Of a stretch of DNA of 51,635 nt, positions 10,501 through 18,739 are shown in pieces. The stretch lies in assembly GCA_004294135.1 (NCBI GenBank), contig RDZY01000025.1, forward strand, positions 1 to 51,635, read 5' to 3'. The position numbers were made by a program, and so were the translations under genes. The notes under the pieces were generated by a model. That model searched no databases. It was not told the origin of the DNA and was given only the letters and a program-made list of their open reading frames with translations. Each line of letters begins with the position of its first letter. Within the stretch, counting starts at the first letter, position 1. The DNA is from Sphingobacteriia bacterium (GTDB lineage: Bacteria; Bacteroidota; Bacteroidia; Chitinophagales; Chitinophagaceae).

Positions 10501-10871
10501 TAAATTATTCTTATGGTGCTAAGGGGCAGATTGAGTTTTACTATAATTATTCTACCAATAATTTTAATGCAAAACTAAAAATAAATGCGAATGCAAGTGC
10601 TACAGCTAGATTAAGTATTGTAGGTACTAGCCCTATTAACTTTGGTGGTGGTGCTGCTTTTGCACTTGCGTTAGAGGGAGGCTTTAATGATACTGATGGC
10701 TGGAATATTGCGGGTAGTGTTGCCATGAGTATGTACTTACAAATAGGCGAATGCGCTTGTAATGATTATAAAACGAGCGGGGGATTTGCAGTTAAAGTTT
10801 GTATTGATAAAAGCGCTGCATTTTCATACAAACAAAAAGGAAGTCCTAAATGGACGTTTAGTTTAAATTAA
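4590..10871 (+). CDS. 2093-residue secreted protein with TANFOR-like N-terminus, FnIII and lysine-rich tract
   Basis: A signal peptide is visible (hydrophobic FFVAIALLIVASNVIAQ, about residues 25-42). The start at 4590 follows AGGAAAA; ATG 4629 gives a shorter leader. Residues 43-200 (QVYPVQVISQL, NRDLQGVTLRVKLKVTI, INEGSYSFCFEVFEF) resemble the TANFOR domain known from Bacteroidota surface proteins. A fibronectin III domain follows (about 312-400), then carboxypeptidase-regulatory-like modules (about 800 and 990-1050). Residues 1376-1451 are a Lys/Ala/Thr tract like histone H1 tails, about 1525-1560 is Ser/Ala/Pro-rich, and about 1620-1650 is very acidic. The rest is beta-rich with no family I recognise. 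No T9SS sorting domain is seen at the C-terminus (ends KWTFSLN). It sits between a T9SS adhesin and an FnIII protein plus a beta-barrel. Function unknown; a cell-surface or periplasmic structural role is inferred. Confidence 0.8.
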   Translation: MNTIKLGIKNINRMNKIHLRNNLRTFFVAIALLIVASNVIAQQVYPVQVISQLISPTPLQLSALTSGTSPKLLLTLTNRDLQGVTLRVKLKVTITGPTGQIRTSDNAVLTPITLPNGIPTSISSTDLAPYFSTANLDFLGSMTKAQYTAAGRINEGSYSFCFEVFEFYSNKLLSSSFCSYAYLSLSDPPLLNTPLNVSTILFQNPINILFNWTPRQLNNSNLTAAGVEYKFILKELLDTLSPLNAAYQTARTLYTVSTKSTNLVYGASLPQLIPGKNYAWTVQVVANDFSQQEGLRNNGLSDVFGFKYRKNCATPENVTATLAGQGLNVNWQMNPQIKEYKMSYREEGTGMWTDVFISNGPSFSSINSVQPGKTYEIKVGTVCDNINTNFSNVLNVSVPLPPPPPVAKKSAKVFWGYNEKQNYTASSSLVGANAKANEKWEATATGTAENFNNKSSNLPLNKATITLLKNGQPSSTEQTDNSGNFSIAIDTGAIIKDKQNKWSLQVEFTNASTLFTVPKIVYDLSSETNGKNMLSKISDTTVMIVKSIILNPTILTDARQGIAANAKGASLEVFIPKTEWEKSYKLLLGSTAIATTISNNGIDYIKVADFDDRNSFKNILCGSSFTSLLTRVALPEALKFWYPIPLKQYNNQLKYSAIYTAPVQYDPVVRLFGTVASSTATNARNVNGALVRVTPAAANGSVLATIRVEVDRVATGVGRNSYTLNLPGAYALKDLKLGFAAGRDSKFSDIKINLSDTSIQLKTDYILGNIVPKTVCFGRILNPEGLPISNAKVFDKRYNIRTSQFDAPYLFATTDENGYFIGKRDDAGITQFTVEKDGYNTLDTKFSFVKGYTNEKRLVEAIQILSAREAPTDLFSSSESFEYGQEIKAVPKYRNQVIIKPQSKGKNVEDALMYITQPVGDNGNYEILDTIKLDKSSGNIFTISKFPGNKYDFLIIPNPEKITATNPGFLPFSGSFTSTSKPQEITVALKPMVVLTGSVKDSATGRIIDSVDVTVEGMGAYTSSSDRSGNYSIGLPAREITLHFVRDGYLSMDTTINLTKDSATLKRSINFLLTKNTEKLVVSGLSGYDIELEEQRKGKNDTTFFITGKILLESNNVFTTTTGNDKLSFENIEVTVDADGMAYPVKDEVKFTETILNAKAFDFAPVEITNLKLVAPQSSDADERKFSVGVVTGDVKLKLSNVQAISPQFPFRLPDAELGLPNSDYRFQYIFISPDENERAAFSEDQSFPLKFLSSGTGGSANDATIKANIFADFNINISKTECVLDNAGINLEGFFKIPNTLLKTESSSSKDDEVDISGTLIGTDLKLEDVVLAFEDNPLMLKMGKLQTKLTGLEIAGIGTRNPGIGFSGEVWFTKKTAPAKKPKTKVAKKPRKTGSPETGRVKKTKAVKKTNKATRKTTRKAAKSKTATTAKAKPTAKKANKPKKAKPAASDEDNVLTIEKFFVQKAGNSFNASISLILPESGIKIKNLSFTTSNDDDKIEMAYDGTKKSFSFEVAGTLDWKSSSTARPAAGSSSSSTARPAASRTGSAAAAKPKPPIVNNLFPIEIQKFKFDSEDWSVLFVAKSDLKIDVKVAKIAIQKLVVNIGTDMTVAEMQEYLKSDEGPEDEEDASKGPDDDAVDEESPRTAWGIGIKGGLEFDVRGMEVDAKAQFVFGEFGGEFKFAIDSISLGLKNKAFKFDTKVALKLEGDSIGFNGSGQLTMAMKTFNASFGYYRIRNTSTYMQASFSMPLNGVKTGPVSWYSGGGGFIYESIGSRFMVYLKGECGLSPTKPTTGATYLSVDTLGILFEGENCGIKPILRGSARLFLKDSLWGKINATVDFCREFLEVTVNLEKKNIIKGVDCRVDGVMFGQVKSDGNPAFFLSINAQVNLGDIANGNAQIALGINYDNLQPNVTPAAKTAFALIPTYARNANQTSFDGIYLNIQAVIPQTSGSWNRNIGIGIFSAGSVNVNYSYGAKGQIEFYYNYSTNNFNAKLKINANASATARLSIVGTSPINFGGGAAFALALEGGFNDTDGWNIAGSVAMSMYLQIGECACNDYKTSGGFAVKVCIDKSAAFSYKQKGSPKWTFSLN

Positions 10872-10980
10872 TTAACAGCAGAAAAAATAAAGTAAAATGA
10901 GCCATAACAAGAATTTGATAACAACCGAGATACTAGTTAGCGAATTCCATGTGGCAAATAAAAACAATAAAAACCAACAC

Positions 10981-13098
10981 ATGAATAAGCAATTTGGGGT
11001 AATCTTATTTTTATGGATGGCGATTGTTACAGAGGTCTTTGCACAGTCGCCCACAAGTAATCAGCGATACATTCCTTCTATCAGTTCGCCCAACGGAAAT
11101 TATATTTATATGTACGATCTCTTATCCGATATGATGAGTGATTCAACAAAGTTGGCCAGTACCGATTATTTTGTTATTGAAAGAAGAACGGTAATGCAAG
11201 ATGGAGCCGATTCTAATCAATCAGACAATAAAAAAATGGGCTTAGTCAGGGTAGTGCAGAATAATGGGGAATTGAATAAACTTTTTTCTGCCGACGATAT
11301 TGTTACCATGAAATCGGCCTTTAATGTAAGAAGCAATGCAGATTTGGTGAATTATTTTAAAACAAAAACAGACCCTCGTTCCTACGGATTTAATTACTTG
11401 AGTAATGCGGTTAAAATAGCCATGGGTCATATGTATATAGATAAAGAAGTAAAGGAAGGAGAAAAATACATGTATATTTTAACCCGTGTAGATAAAAACA
11501 AAACCGAAGAACCCTGGGGTTATACTTTTGTAGAAACCAAATCGGGCAACGATGCGTTGAATCAATTAAAGCCAAAGACGGGTAATATAATTGCCACGGA
11601 TAGTTTTATAAGTGTAAGCTGGAAATTACCCTTGCCCCCTAAAGCAAAAGAGGCGGTCAATAAATTAATTGCAAGTAAAAAGAGTTTTAAAAATCTGGTT
11701 AAGCTTTTACCCTTTGAACTAAATATGGTAAGGGCAAAAATATTTTCTTATAACGCTCAAGGCTGGTCGCCTTTGCCAGAAATGTCATTCGGTAATCCAA
11801 ACAGTACAGGAGATACACTTAGTTTTTTTTATTATAAAAAAACAGTACCCGATGAAGTAGTTAGTTGTTATTTGCAATTAGAAGATGAAGTACAGAATAT
11901 AGGGCCTCATTCAGATACCAGTACTTCTTATGCCATTGATAAAAAACGATTGCCCATTATTATTAGCATAAAAACAGAAGAAGTTTTAGATGGCGTTAAA
12001 ATTAATTGGAAAAAATTACCCCAACAGCCCTATATAGCGGGGGTAGAGATTACCAAGACAGATGGTAATTCAGTAGACACGGTTGCCATACTAAGTGCTA
12101 AAGATTCGGTATATACCGACTATCGCTTAAAAGTAGGTGTAAGTTATACCTATAATGTAAAAGGCTTGTATCTTCCGCAAACCAATTTAAAACAAGATCT
12201 GCCCGCACAAGGGTTGGGTATGTACACTGTTTTTTCCAAGCCCCTGCCTCCGAGTAATTTAGTAGTTGAAAATGCTGGGCCTAATATTGCTTTAAAATGG
12301 AACTACGATAGTGTGCCCAGTTTTTTTGGCTATTATGTGTACAGGGGGACTTCACCCGATAATATGGCCATTGTTGGCGGACCGCTTAAGAAAAAAAATT
12401 ATATTGATACATCTGCAACCCTCAGTGGAAGGAGTAAATATTATTATGCCGTTGTTACCCAAAATTTAAGAGAAGATGCCAGTGCAAATAGTAATATGGT
12501 AGAGATTGTTCCCAACCGAAAAATTGAAACTGTTTCACCCAACGACCTCCACTTTTATTTCTCCAATGATAAATTAATACTAGAATGGAACGACGTTCGT
12601 AAGCAAGATGATGCCATTGTTGGTTACGCCATTAAAAAAACTACAGTGGGCAACAAAGGCTTTGATTTTTTAACCAAAGACCGCATTGAAACCACCACCA
12701 TTTTCGATTCAGTTATTGTGGCCGGTACTACTTACCAATACAGTATTGCCAGTATTAATACAAGAGGCGATACCAGCGAGTACAGCGCTGTTAAAGAATA
12801 TAAATTAGAGAAAGAACCAGTAGCTATTTTGGCTGATTTTACTGCAAGAAATGTGGAAGCAGGTATTGAACTGGAATGGGCAGCCATGGAATATCCAGAT
12901 AGAAAATTGTACAATATTTATAGAAAAGTTTCAATAGACCAACCCGCAGTTAAAATAGGCTCGGTTACTTCAAACACTTTTTTATTTGTTGATAAAACAA
13001 CACAGAAAAATACCAGCTATATCTATGAAATAAGCATTACGGATACAGATGGAAGAGAGGGTTTAAAAAGCAATGCCAAAGCAGTAAAAAGAAAATAA
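10981..13098 (+). CDS. Secreted fibronectin type III repeat protein
   Basis: The start at 10981 puts a normal signal peptide (MNKQFGVILFLWMAIVTEVFAQ) at the N-terminus; an in-frame ATG at 10897 would add 28 polar residues before it and is less likely, but cannot be excluded. The mature protein has an N-terminal part of about 290 residues with no family I recognise (contains a conserved-looking ITRVDKNKTEEPWGY-like segment), followed by about four fibronectin III modules with typical LKWNYD, GYYVYRG and TSYIYEISITD strand patterns. There is no T9SS sorting domain or lipobox, so it is probably periplasmic or part of an outer-membrane complex. It lies 109 bases after the giant protein and 44 bases before a beta-barrel protein, all on one strand, so a joint complex is a reasonable guess. 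Role unknown. Confidence 0.82.
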   Translation: MNKQFGVILFLWMAIVTEVFAQSPTSNQRYIPSISSPNGNYIYMYDLLSDMMSDSTKLASTDYFVIERRTVMQDGADSNQSDNKKMGLVRVVQNNGELNKLFSADDIVTMKSAFNVRSNADLVNYFKTKTDPRSYGFNYLSNAVKIAMGHMYIDKEVKEGEKYMYILTRVDKNKTEEPWGYTFVETKSGNDALNQLKPKTGNIIATDSFISVSWKLPLPPKAKEAVNKLIASKKSFKNLVKLLPFELNMVRAKIFSYNAQGWSPLPEMSFGNPNSTGDTLSFFYYKKTVPDEVVSCYLQLEDEVQNIGPHSDTSTSYAIDKKRLPIIISIKTEEVLDGVKINWKKLPQQPYIAGVEITKTDGNSVDTVAILSAKDSVYTDYRLKVGVSYTYNVKGLYLPQTNLKQDLPAQGLGMYTVFSKPLPPSNLVVENAGPNIALKWNYDSVPSFFGYYVYRGTSPDNMAIVGGPLKKKNYIDTSATLSGRSKYYYAVVTQNLREDASANSNMVEIVPNRKIETVSPNDLHFYFSNDKLILEWNDVRKQDDAIVGYAIKKTTVGNKGFDFLTKDRIETTTIFDSVIVAGTTYQYSIASINTRGDTSEYSAVKEYKLEKEPVAILADFTARNVEAGIELEWAAMEYPDRKLYNIYRKVSIDQPAVKIGSVTSNTFLFVDKTTQKNTSYIYEISITDTDGREGLKSNAKAVKRK

Positions 13099-13142
13099 GA
13101 TCAAAGCCTGATATTTATTCGCCCTATATACAACCAAGCAAT

Positions 13143-14954
13143 ATGTATTTACACAAGCACCATAAAATAACAAGATCAGCCATATTCGGTAAGCCGATAC
13201 TTGCTCATTCATTCACCCCCATACGCAATGGGATATTTACAATGGTATTGTTTTTTATTGCCACAACCCTAACCGCCCAAAATGTGAATTTGAATAATTT
13301 GGGTGGGGGTATTAAAGAAGGATTTAAAAAGAATAATATTCTTAAACTTTCTGGCGGCTTGAATATAAATTCGGTATACTCCATCGGCTCTGATGCGGCT
13401 GGTAGAGACCCCTTTAACTGGGTAGTTGGTGCGAATATTAATATTCAATTATTTAAACAAATAAATCTTCCTTTTGCTTTTTCATTCACCAATATTGGTG
13501 CAGGCTATAATTTTCCTACGCCCCCCAATCGGTTGAGTCTGCACCCTACTTACAAATGGGTTACCGCGCATATTGGCGACGTAAATATTAGCTTTTCTCC
13601 CTACACATTAAATGGACATTTGTTTAGGGGCCTTGGTCTCGATTTGAATCCTCCCGGCAGAGTTAAACTAAGTGTAATGTATGGACGATTGCAAAAAGCG
13701 GTTGAATTCGATTCTACCAATCCCAGTTTTAATACAGCCACTTATGAGCGTTGGGGTTATGGTGCTAAACTAGATTATGAAAGAGAGAAATATGCATTGG
13801 GTGTTACCGTATTCAATGCTAAAGACAAATTAAATTCCTTGCAATTTTCGCCTGATAGTTTACAAATATTCCCCAAACAAAATTTAGCAACCAGTTATAC
13901 GGTGGTGATGCGACCAGCAAGGGGACTGCAATTTTCTGGTGAAATGGCAACCAGTATATTCACCACCAATACCAAAGCAGAAGCCATTGAAAAAAGTAGT
14001 TTTGATAATATTCGACGATTGTATTTTCCCGTAAAAAGTGCGACTTCATTCAACAAAGCCCTTAAGATGCAGTTCACTTATAATATTAAGAAAACTGTGA
14101 TGGGATTAAGTTATGAGCGAATAGATCCAGGCTATCAAACCTTGGGTACTTATTTTTTCGCCAATGATTTAGAGAATGCTACGTTTAATTTTTCGCAGAT
14201 ATTGATGAATAATAAGTTGACTGTTTCTGGAAATATAGGTTCACAAAAAGATGATATTAATGGAACTAAATCGGCTTCTAATAGTCGCTTTATAGGTTCC
14301 TTCAACCTAAACTATATGCCTAGTATGAAATTCGTGTCCAGTTTTAGTTATTCAAATTTCAAAACATTTATGTATGTGAAACCACAGTTCCAGAGTTTAA
14401 CAACCATTATTAATACGCCCAATTTAGATACACTAAATTTTAAACAAATATCAGAGAGCATGAATTTGAATATGAATTTTGGGTTAAAGAACAATAATAG
14501 CAACAACCAAAATTTGAATATGAATTTAAGTTACCAGAATGCCAATAATATTCAGGGTGGGGTAGTGCAGGAATTAGCGGGTGCAAAAATTTACAATGCA
14601 ACGGCAGCCTATTCTCTGTTGTTGGTGCCACAGAAGCTTAATTTTAACATAATTTATAGTTATAACCTCAATACCATTGGGGGGCTCAATAGCACGGTTT
14701 CTGGACCAACATTGGCCGTGGGAACTAAATTATTAAATCAAAAGATGAGTCTAAATTTCTCTACTTCCATCAATAAAATAACCAGTTCAGCTGGCGGTGT
14801 TGGATATAATATTTTAAACAATAGAGTGAATGCCACATATAATTTCGGCAAAAGTAGTATGCAGTTTAACTTAATGCACCAAGATAGAAAAGGAACCGAT
14901 CAATCAGCGGTTTATAATATGGTAGGAAGCATTGGTTTTAATACTTCGTTTTAG
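13143..14954 (+). CDS. Outer-membrane beta-barrel protein, family not recognised
   Basis: The N-terminus has a long basic region and then a hydrophobic stretch ending TLTAQ, which fits a signal peptide with cleavage near residue 46. The rest is a run of alternating polar/hydrophobic strands (for example GLSYERIDPGYQTLGTYFF, MNLNMNFGLKNNNSNNQNL), and the protein ends in Phe (SIGFNTSF), as transmembrane beta-barrels do. No TonB plug domain or TonB box is seen, so it is not a standard TonB-dependent receptor. As the last gene of the four-gene run, it could be the outer-membrane anchor or export partner for the FnIII and giant proteins; this is inference. It converges on the NamZ-family gene with 31 bases between and no clear terminator. 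Confidence 0.78.
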   Translation: MYLHKHHKITRSAIFGKPILAHSFTPIRNGIFTMVLFFIATTLTAQNVNLNNLGGGIKEGFKKNNILKLSGGLNINSVYSIGSDAAGRDPFNWVVGANINIQLFKQINLPFAFSFTNIGAGYNFPTPPNRLSLHPTYKWVTAHIGDVNISFSPYTLNGHLFRGLGLDLNPPGRVKLSVMYGRLQKAVEFDSTNPSFNTATYERWGYGAKLDYEREKYALGVTVFNAKDKLNSLQFSPDSLQIFPKQNLATSYTVVMRPARGLQFSGEMATSIFTTNTKAEAIEKSSFDNIRRLYFPVKSATSFNKALKMQFTYNIKKTVMGLSYERIDPGYQTLGTYFFANDLENATFNFSQILMNNKLTVSGNIGSQKDDINGTKSASNSRFIGSFNLNYMPSMKFVSSFSYSNFKTFMYVKPQFQSLTTIINTPNLDTLNFKQISESMNLNMNFGLKNNNSNNQNLNMNLSYQNANNIQGGVVQELAGAKIYNATAAYSLLLVPQKLNFNIIYSYNLNTIGGLNSTVSGPTLAVGTKLLNQKMSLNFSTSINKITSSAGGVGYNILNNRVNATYNFGKSSMQFNLMHQDRKGTDQSAVYNMVGSIGFNTSF

Positions 14955-14985
14955 GATGGCCACCTATCTCTATCACCCAATTTCT

Positions 14986-16158
14986 TCAATACATCAAATA
15001 CCCGGCTATTGTTGCTTTCCAATTGGGCGCAGCAGTAAGTACCGTTATTCTTCTTAAAAATTCTACAAAAGGCAATTCAAATAAGGCCTCACTATTGGGT
15101 ATGCCCAATAATTTATCTAAATGATTTATACCACTAGGATTTACATGGGTTTTGTAGGCTGTGAATTTAAACTCACTAGGATGCATTCCCTTCAATACCT
15201 TCAATAATATCAGCCCAAAAAATACGGACCTGAATGAAATGGGATCCGTAACACTTAACTGAATGCCTTTACAAATTTCACCTGCATACTTATTTTCCCT
15301 AGGTAAAAATTCAATAGGGATGGCTTCCAACTCTCCATCCATTATGGCATTTAGGCTGCTACACACTGCTCCATGGTTTATCCAAGGGGCGCCTGCCACT
15401 TGAAACGACAATGGTGTACTTCTGCCCTCACTTATATTGGTTGCTTCTAATAAACAAAGCCCCGGATACAACAATATACTATTGAAATTTTGAATGGCTG
15501 GCGATGTTGGTACAAAACCAATTTGCCAGTCAAGCTGATATTCATTTCTATTCCAACCCTCACAAGCTATTACTTCAAGTGTAGCTCCTATTTTTTGTGT
15601 GCTGTTAAAATAATGGGCCAACTCGCCCATTGTGCAGCTATGCCTAAGCGGTATGGGCCACCTTCCTATAAAGGAGGCTGTTGATGCTTCCAATAAAGGG
15701 CCTTCTACGGCACTTATATCACCGCTTAATGGGTTTGGTCTATCCAATACCACCAAGGGTTTTTGGTGCTTGGCTGCGGCTTCTAATACATGGGTCAATG
15801 TCCACAAATAAGTATAAAATCTTACCCCAATATCTGGTATATCAAATAGCAATAAATCTATTGCAGCCAAATCGGTTTCGTCGGGGGCTAGTTTATGGCC
15901 GTATAAACTTACTATGGGTAAATCGGTCAGCTCATCTATTCCATTTAACATGACTGCACCATCGGCTCCCTTTGCATTTAATCCATGCTCTGGAGAAAAT
16001 AATAGTACAATATTATACCCTGCTTTTTGCAATGCCAATCTGCTAGGCACCAATCCATTGGTAGTAGCCGCTTCATTGGTAACCATTCCTATTCTTAAAT
16101 GTTTCCAATGGGGCTGCATCCCTAATAATTTATCTACCCCAAATAATAGTGTCGACAT
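14986..16158 (-). CDS. DUF1343 / NamZ-family protein (putative exo-beta-N-acetylmuramidase)
   Basis: This 390-residue protein matches the DUF1343 (NamZ, GH171) family: GMVTNEAA near residue 25, FSPEHGL near 54-60, a DIPDIGVRFYTYLWTL block near 105, and DRPNPLSG near 140. NamZ enzymes release terminal MurNAc from peptidoglycan fragments during wall recycling. Most relatives are exported, yet this copy has no signal peptide from ATG 16158: it starts MSTLLFGVDKLL and runs straight into the domain. It therefore may act in the cytoplasm, or it has lost its leader. It begins 6 bases after the upstream YkgJ-type gene, so the two are probably co-transcribed. Confidence 0.85.
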   Translation of the reverse strand: MSTLLFGVDKLLGMQPHWKHLRIGMVTNEAATTNGLVPSRLALQKAGYNIVLLFSPEHGLNAKGADGAVMLNGIDELTDLPIVSLYGHKLAPDETDLAAIDLLLFDIPDIGVRFYTYLWTLTHVLEAAAKHQKPLVVLDRPNPLSGDISAVEGPLLEASTASFIGRWPIPLRHSCTMGELAHYFNSTQKIGATLEVIACEGWNRNEYQLDWQIGFVPTSPAIQNFNSILLYPGLCLLEATNISEGRSTPLSFQVAGAPWINHGAVCSSLNAIMDGELEAIPIEFLPRENKYAGEICKGIQLSVTDPISFRSVFFGLILLKVLKGMHPSEFKFTAYKTHVNPSGINHLDKLLGIPNSEALFELPFVEFLRRITVLTAAPNWKATIAGYLMY

Positions 16159-16164
16159 ATTTAT

Positions 16165-16686
16165 TTATTGAGTATCGCGTTCAAACTGCATGGTTGTTTT
16201 TAGTTGTTCTACCACATTAAATATAATGGGACAACGATCGTAATGCATAAATGTAGTGAAGAGCCTCCGTTTAAAATGTGGCAAGTGCAATGCGGGAAAT
16301 TCTTTACAACCTTCAAATCGGTATTCGTAGATGGTGCATTTATTATCACTTAGGAAATGACAAGGCATCTGGTTCATAATCATCATTCCATTGCTTCCCT
16401 TCTCTAAATATTTTTGATCGAATGCTTCCCTCGGCTGCTGCAAATACCCAGATAATGCATCTGCTTCTGATTCGTTCAAGCATACCATTAAACTTTTGCA
16501 ACAATTGCCACATTCGGTACACGAAATGGTTGGGGAGATCATGGCATCTAACTGCTGCACTTGCAAATCAATGGCTTCCTCGTTTCTTTCTTTCACAAAA
16601 TCACGGAATCGATCGTTCTCCAACTCATGGTCTTTGGCAAACTGCGCAATATATTTTAAGTCAGTATGGGGTTGAAATACTTCCAT
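16165..16686 (-). CDS. YkgJ-family cysteine cluster protein
   Basis: This 173-residue protein has the CxxCxxCC signature at residues 56-63 (C56, C59, C62, C63), then C69 and a later MPCHF...CTIYEYRFEGC block, as in the YkgJ family of putative zinc or iron-sulfur binding proteins (UPF0153-like). The biochemical role of the family is not established. It is the first gene of a two-gene unit with the NamZ-family gene. A promoter-like TAACTTTG lies only 7 bases before its ATG, which would give a nearly leaderless message. Confidence 0.85.
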   Translation of the reverse strand: MEVFQPHTDLKYIAQFAKDHELENDRFRDFVKERNEEAIDLQVQQLDAMISPTISCTECGNCCKSLMVCLNESEADALSGYLQQPREAFDQKYLEKGSNGMMIMNQMPCHFLSDNKCTIYEYRFEGCKEFPALHLPHFKRRLFTTFMHYDRCPIIFNVVEQLKTTMQFERDTQ

Positions 16687-16693
16687 TTGGGCT

Positions 16694-16727
16694 CAAAGTT
16701 AGCCGCTCAGTCATAAAATCCACCAAA
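16694..16727 (-). promoter_or_regulatory. Putative Bacteroidota promoter of the YkgJ-NamZ unit
   Basis: On the minus strand TAACTTTG (16701-16694) matches TAnnTTTG, with TTTG (16727-16724) 22 bases upstream as the -33 element. Transcription would start only a few bases before ATG 16686, leaving almost no 5' leader. Confidence 0.55.
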
Positions 16728-16773
16728 AACAACGATTTATCCACATTGAAAGGGCATTTGTAGAAAAGTAAAA

Positions 16774-16803
16774 TTGGGCTGCGATTTGTGGGGGTTAGAT
16801 TTG
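16774..16803 (+). promoter_or_regulatory. Putative Bacteroidota promoter of the parE operon
   Basis: TAGATTTG (16796-16803) is an exact TAnnTTTG match, with TTG (16774-16776) 19 bases upstream. It lies 34 bases before the parE ATG. The divergent minus-strand promoter at 16694-16727 leaves about 45 bases between the two elements. Confidence 0.6.
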
Positions 16804-16837
16804 CCGTTGGCAAAAAAATTGCACCTAAACCTAAATT

Positions 16838-18715
16838 ATGGCAGAAGACAAGAATATAGTCAGGTATGATGAAGATTCCATTCGGTCGCTCGACTGGAGA
16901 GAGCATATCCGTCTTCGTCCCGGAATGTATATCGGGAAACTTGGGGATGGTTCTGCGGCTGATGATGGGATTTATGTATTAATTAAAGAAGTGATTGACA
17001 ATTGTATTGATGAATATACAATGGGCCACGGTAAACAAGTAGAATTGTCTATTGAAACTAAAACAGTAACCGTGCGCGATTATGGCAGGGGTATTCCCCT
17101 TGGGAAAGTGGTAGATGTTGTAAGTAAAATTAATACAGGTGCTAAATACGATAGCAAAGCTTTTCAGAAAAGTGTTGGATTGAATGGAGTAGGTACCAAA
17201 GCAGTAAATGCATTGAGTAATTATTTTTGCGTTACTGCCTATCGCGATGGTAGAGCCAAGACGGCTGAATTTGAAAAAGGAATATTGGTAAAAGAACACA
17301 AAGAAGTGGCTACCACTGAAACAAATGGAACTTTGGTAGTATTTACACCCGATGATACCGTATTCCGAAATTTCCATTATATACATGAGTATATTGATAA
17401 CCAGTTGTGGAATTATTGTTACCTAAATGCTGGACTTGCCATGCATTTTAATGGTAAGAAATATGTAAGTAAGAATGGGCTGCTCGACCTATTACAACGG
17501 AAGACCAATCCCGATGAATTGCGTTATCCCATTATTCACTTAAAAGGCAATGATATTGAAGTAGCCATCTCCCACAATAGTGATTATGGAGAAGATATTT
17601 TTTCTTTTGTAAACGGTCAGTACACCACGCAGGGTGGTACACACCAGCAAGCTTTTAGAGAAGCTTATATAAAAGTAATTAGAGACTATTTTAAAAAGGA
17701 TTATGATGTGTCTGACATCCGTACCAGTATTGTTGCGGCAGTATCTGTAAGGGTTCAGGAGCCTGTATTTGAGAGCCAAACCAAAACCAAACTTGGCTCA
17801 CAAAATGTAGCAGAGGGCGGGCCTAGTATGAAAAGTTTTATCTTAGATTTTCTGGCCAAAGAGCTCGATAATTTCTTGCACAGAAATCCTGCTACTACTG
17901 ACGCATTGAAGAAAAGAATTGAGCAAAATGAAAGAGAGCGCAAAGAATTGGCAGGTATAAAAAAACTAGCCAATGAACGCGCTAAAAAAGCCAATTTGCA
18001 CAATAAAAAATTACGCGATTGCAGGGTGCATTTAAACGATGAACTACCTGTAAAAAACAGGGAGTCTTTTATTGCAACCCAAAAAAATACCACCATTTTT
18101 ATTACTGAAGGAGATAGTGCAAGTGGTAGCATTACCAAGAGTCGCAATGTAGATACACAAGCCGTTTTTAGTCTCCGAGGTAAACCCCTTAATTCATTTG
18201 GAGAGACCAAGAAAGTAGTGTATCAAAATGAAGAATTCAACTTACTGCAACACGCACTTAATATAGAAGATGGACTGGAAAGTCTTCGTTACAACAATAT
18301 TGTAATTGCCACCGATGCAGATGTGGATGGAATGCATATTCGTTTGTTGCTGATGACTTTTTTTCTACAGTTTTTTCCCGATCTGGTGAAAAAAGGCCAC
18401 GTATATATTTTGGAGACTCCACTTTTTCGAGTAAGGAATAAGCAGGAAACCATTTATTGTTACGATGAAACAGAGAAGCTGCAGGCCATTAAAAAACTGG
18501 GTAATAAACCTGAGATAACCCGATTCAAAGGCTTGGGTGAGATCTCTCCAGATGAGTTTGGAAGGTTTATTGGCAGGGATATGCGCTTGCAGCCAGTGAT
18601 TCTTGAGCAGGGTGATCATATACAGGATTTGCTGCAATATTATATGGGTAAAAATACCATGGAGCGGCAAGAATTTATTATTAATAATTTGAGAGTAGAG
18701 CTAGATATAGTATAG
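16838..18715 (+). CDS. parE: DNA topoisomerase IV subunit B
   Basis: ATPase subunit of type IIA topoisomerase IV, which with ParC decatenates daughter chromosomes. The GHKL ATPase motifs are clear: EVIDNCID (51-58, catalytic E51 and Mg-binding N55), DYGRGIP (81-87), and [14 protein letters not shown] (about 114-127). The TOPRIM domain has EGDSASG starting at E424 and DADVDG with D493, D495 and D497. Length 625 is normal for a Bacteroidota ParE. The call of ParE over GyrB rests on the nearby ParC-type A subunit on the same strand, with two small genes between. The upstream region has a good TAnnTTTG promoter. Confidence 0.93.
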   Translation: MAEDKNIVRYDEDSIRSLDWREHIRLRPGMYIGKLGDGSAADDGIYVLIKEVIDNCIDEYTMGHGKQVELSIETKTVTVRDYGRGIPLGKVVDVVSKINTGAKYDSKAFQKSVGLNGVGTKAVNALSNYFCVTAYRDGRAKTAEFEKGILVKEHKEVATTETNGTLVVFTPDDTVFRNFHYIHEYIDNQLWNYCYLNAGLAMHFNGKKYVSKNGLLDLLQRKTNPDELRYPIIHLKGNDIEVAISHNSDYGEDIFSFVNGQYTTQGGTHQQAFREAYIKVIRDYFKKDYDVSDIRTSIVAAVSVRVQEPVFESQTKTKLGSQNVAEGGPSMKSFILDFLAKELDNFLHRNPATTDALKKRIEQNERERKELAGIKKLANERAKKANLHNKKLRDCRVHLNDELPVKNRESFIATQKNTTIFITEGDSASGSITKSRNVDTQAVFSLRGKPLNSFGETKKVVYQNEEFNLLQHALNIEDGLESLRYNNIVIATDADVDGMHIRLLLMTFFLQFFPDLVKKGHVYILETPLFRVRNKQETIYCYDETEKLQAIKKLGNKPEITRFKGLGEISPDEFGRFIGRDMRLQPVILEQGDHIQDLLQYYMGKNTMERQEFIINNLRVELDIV

Positions 18716-18739
18716 CATCTATCACCTAAATTTCTTTTT

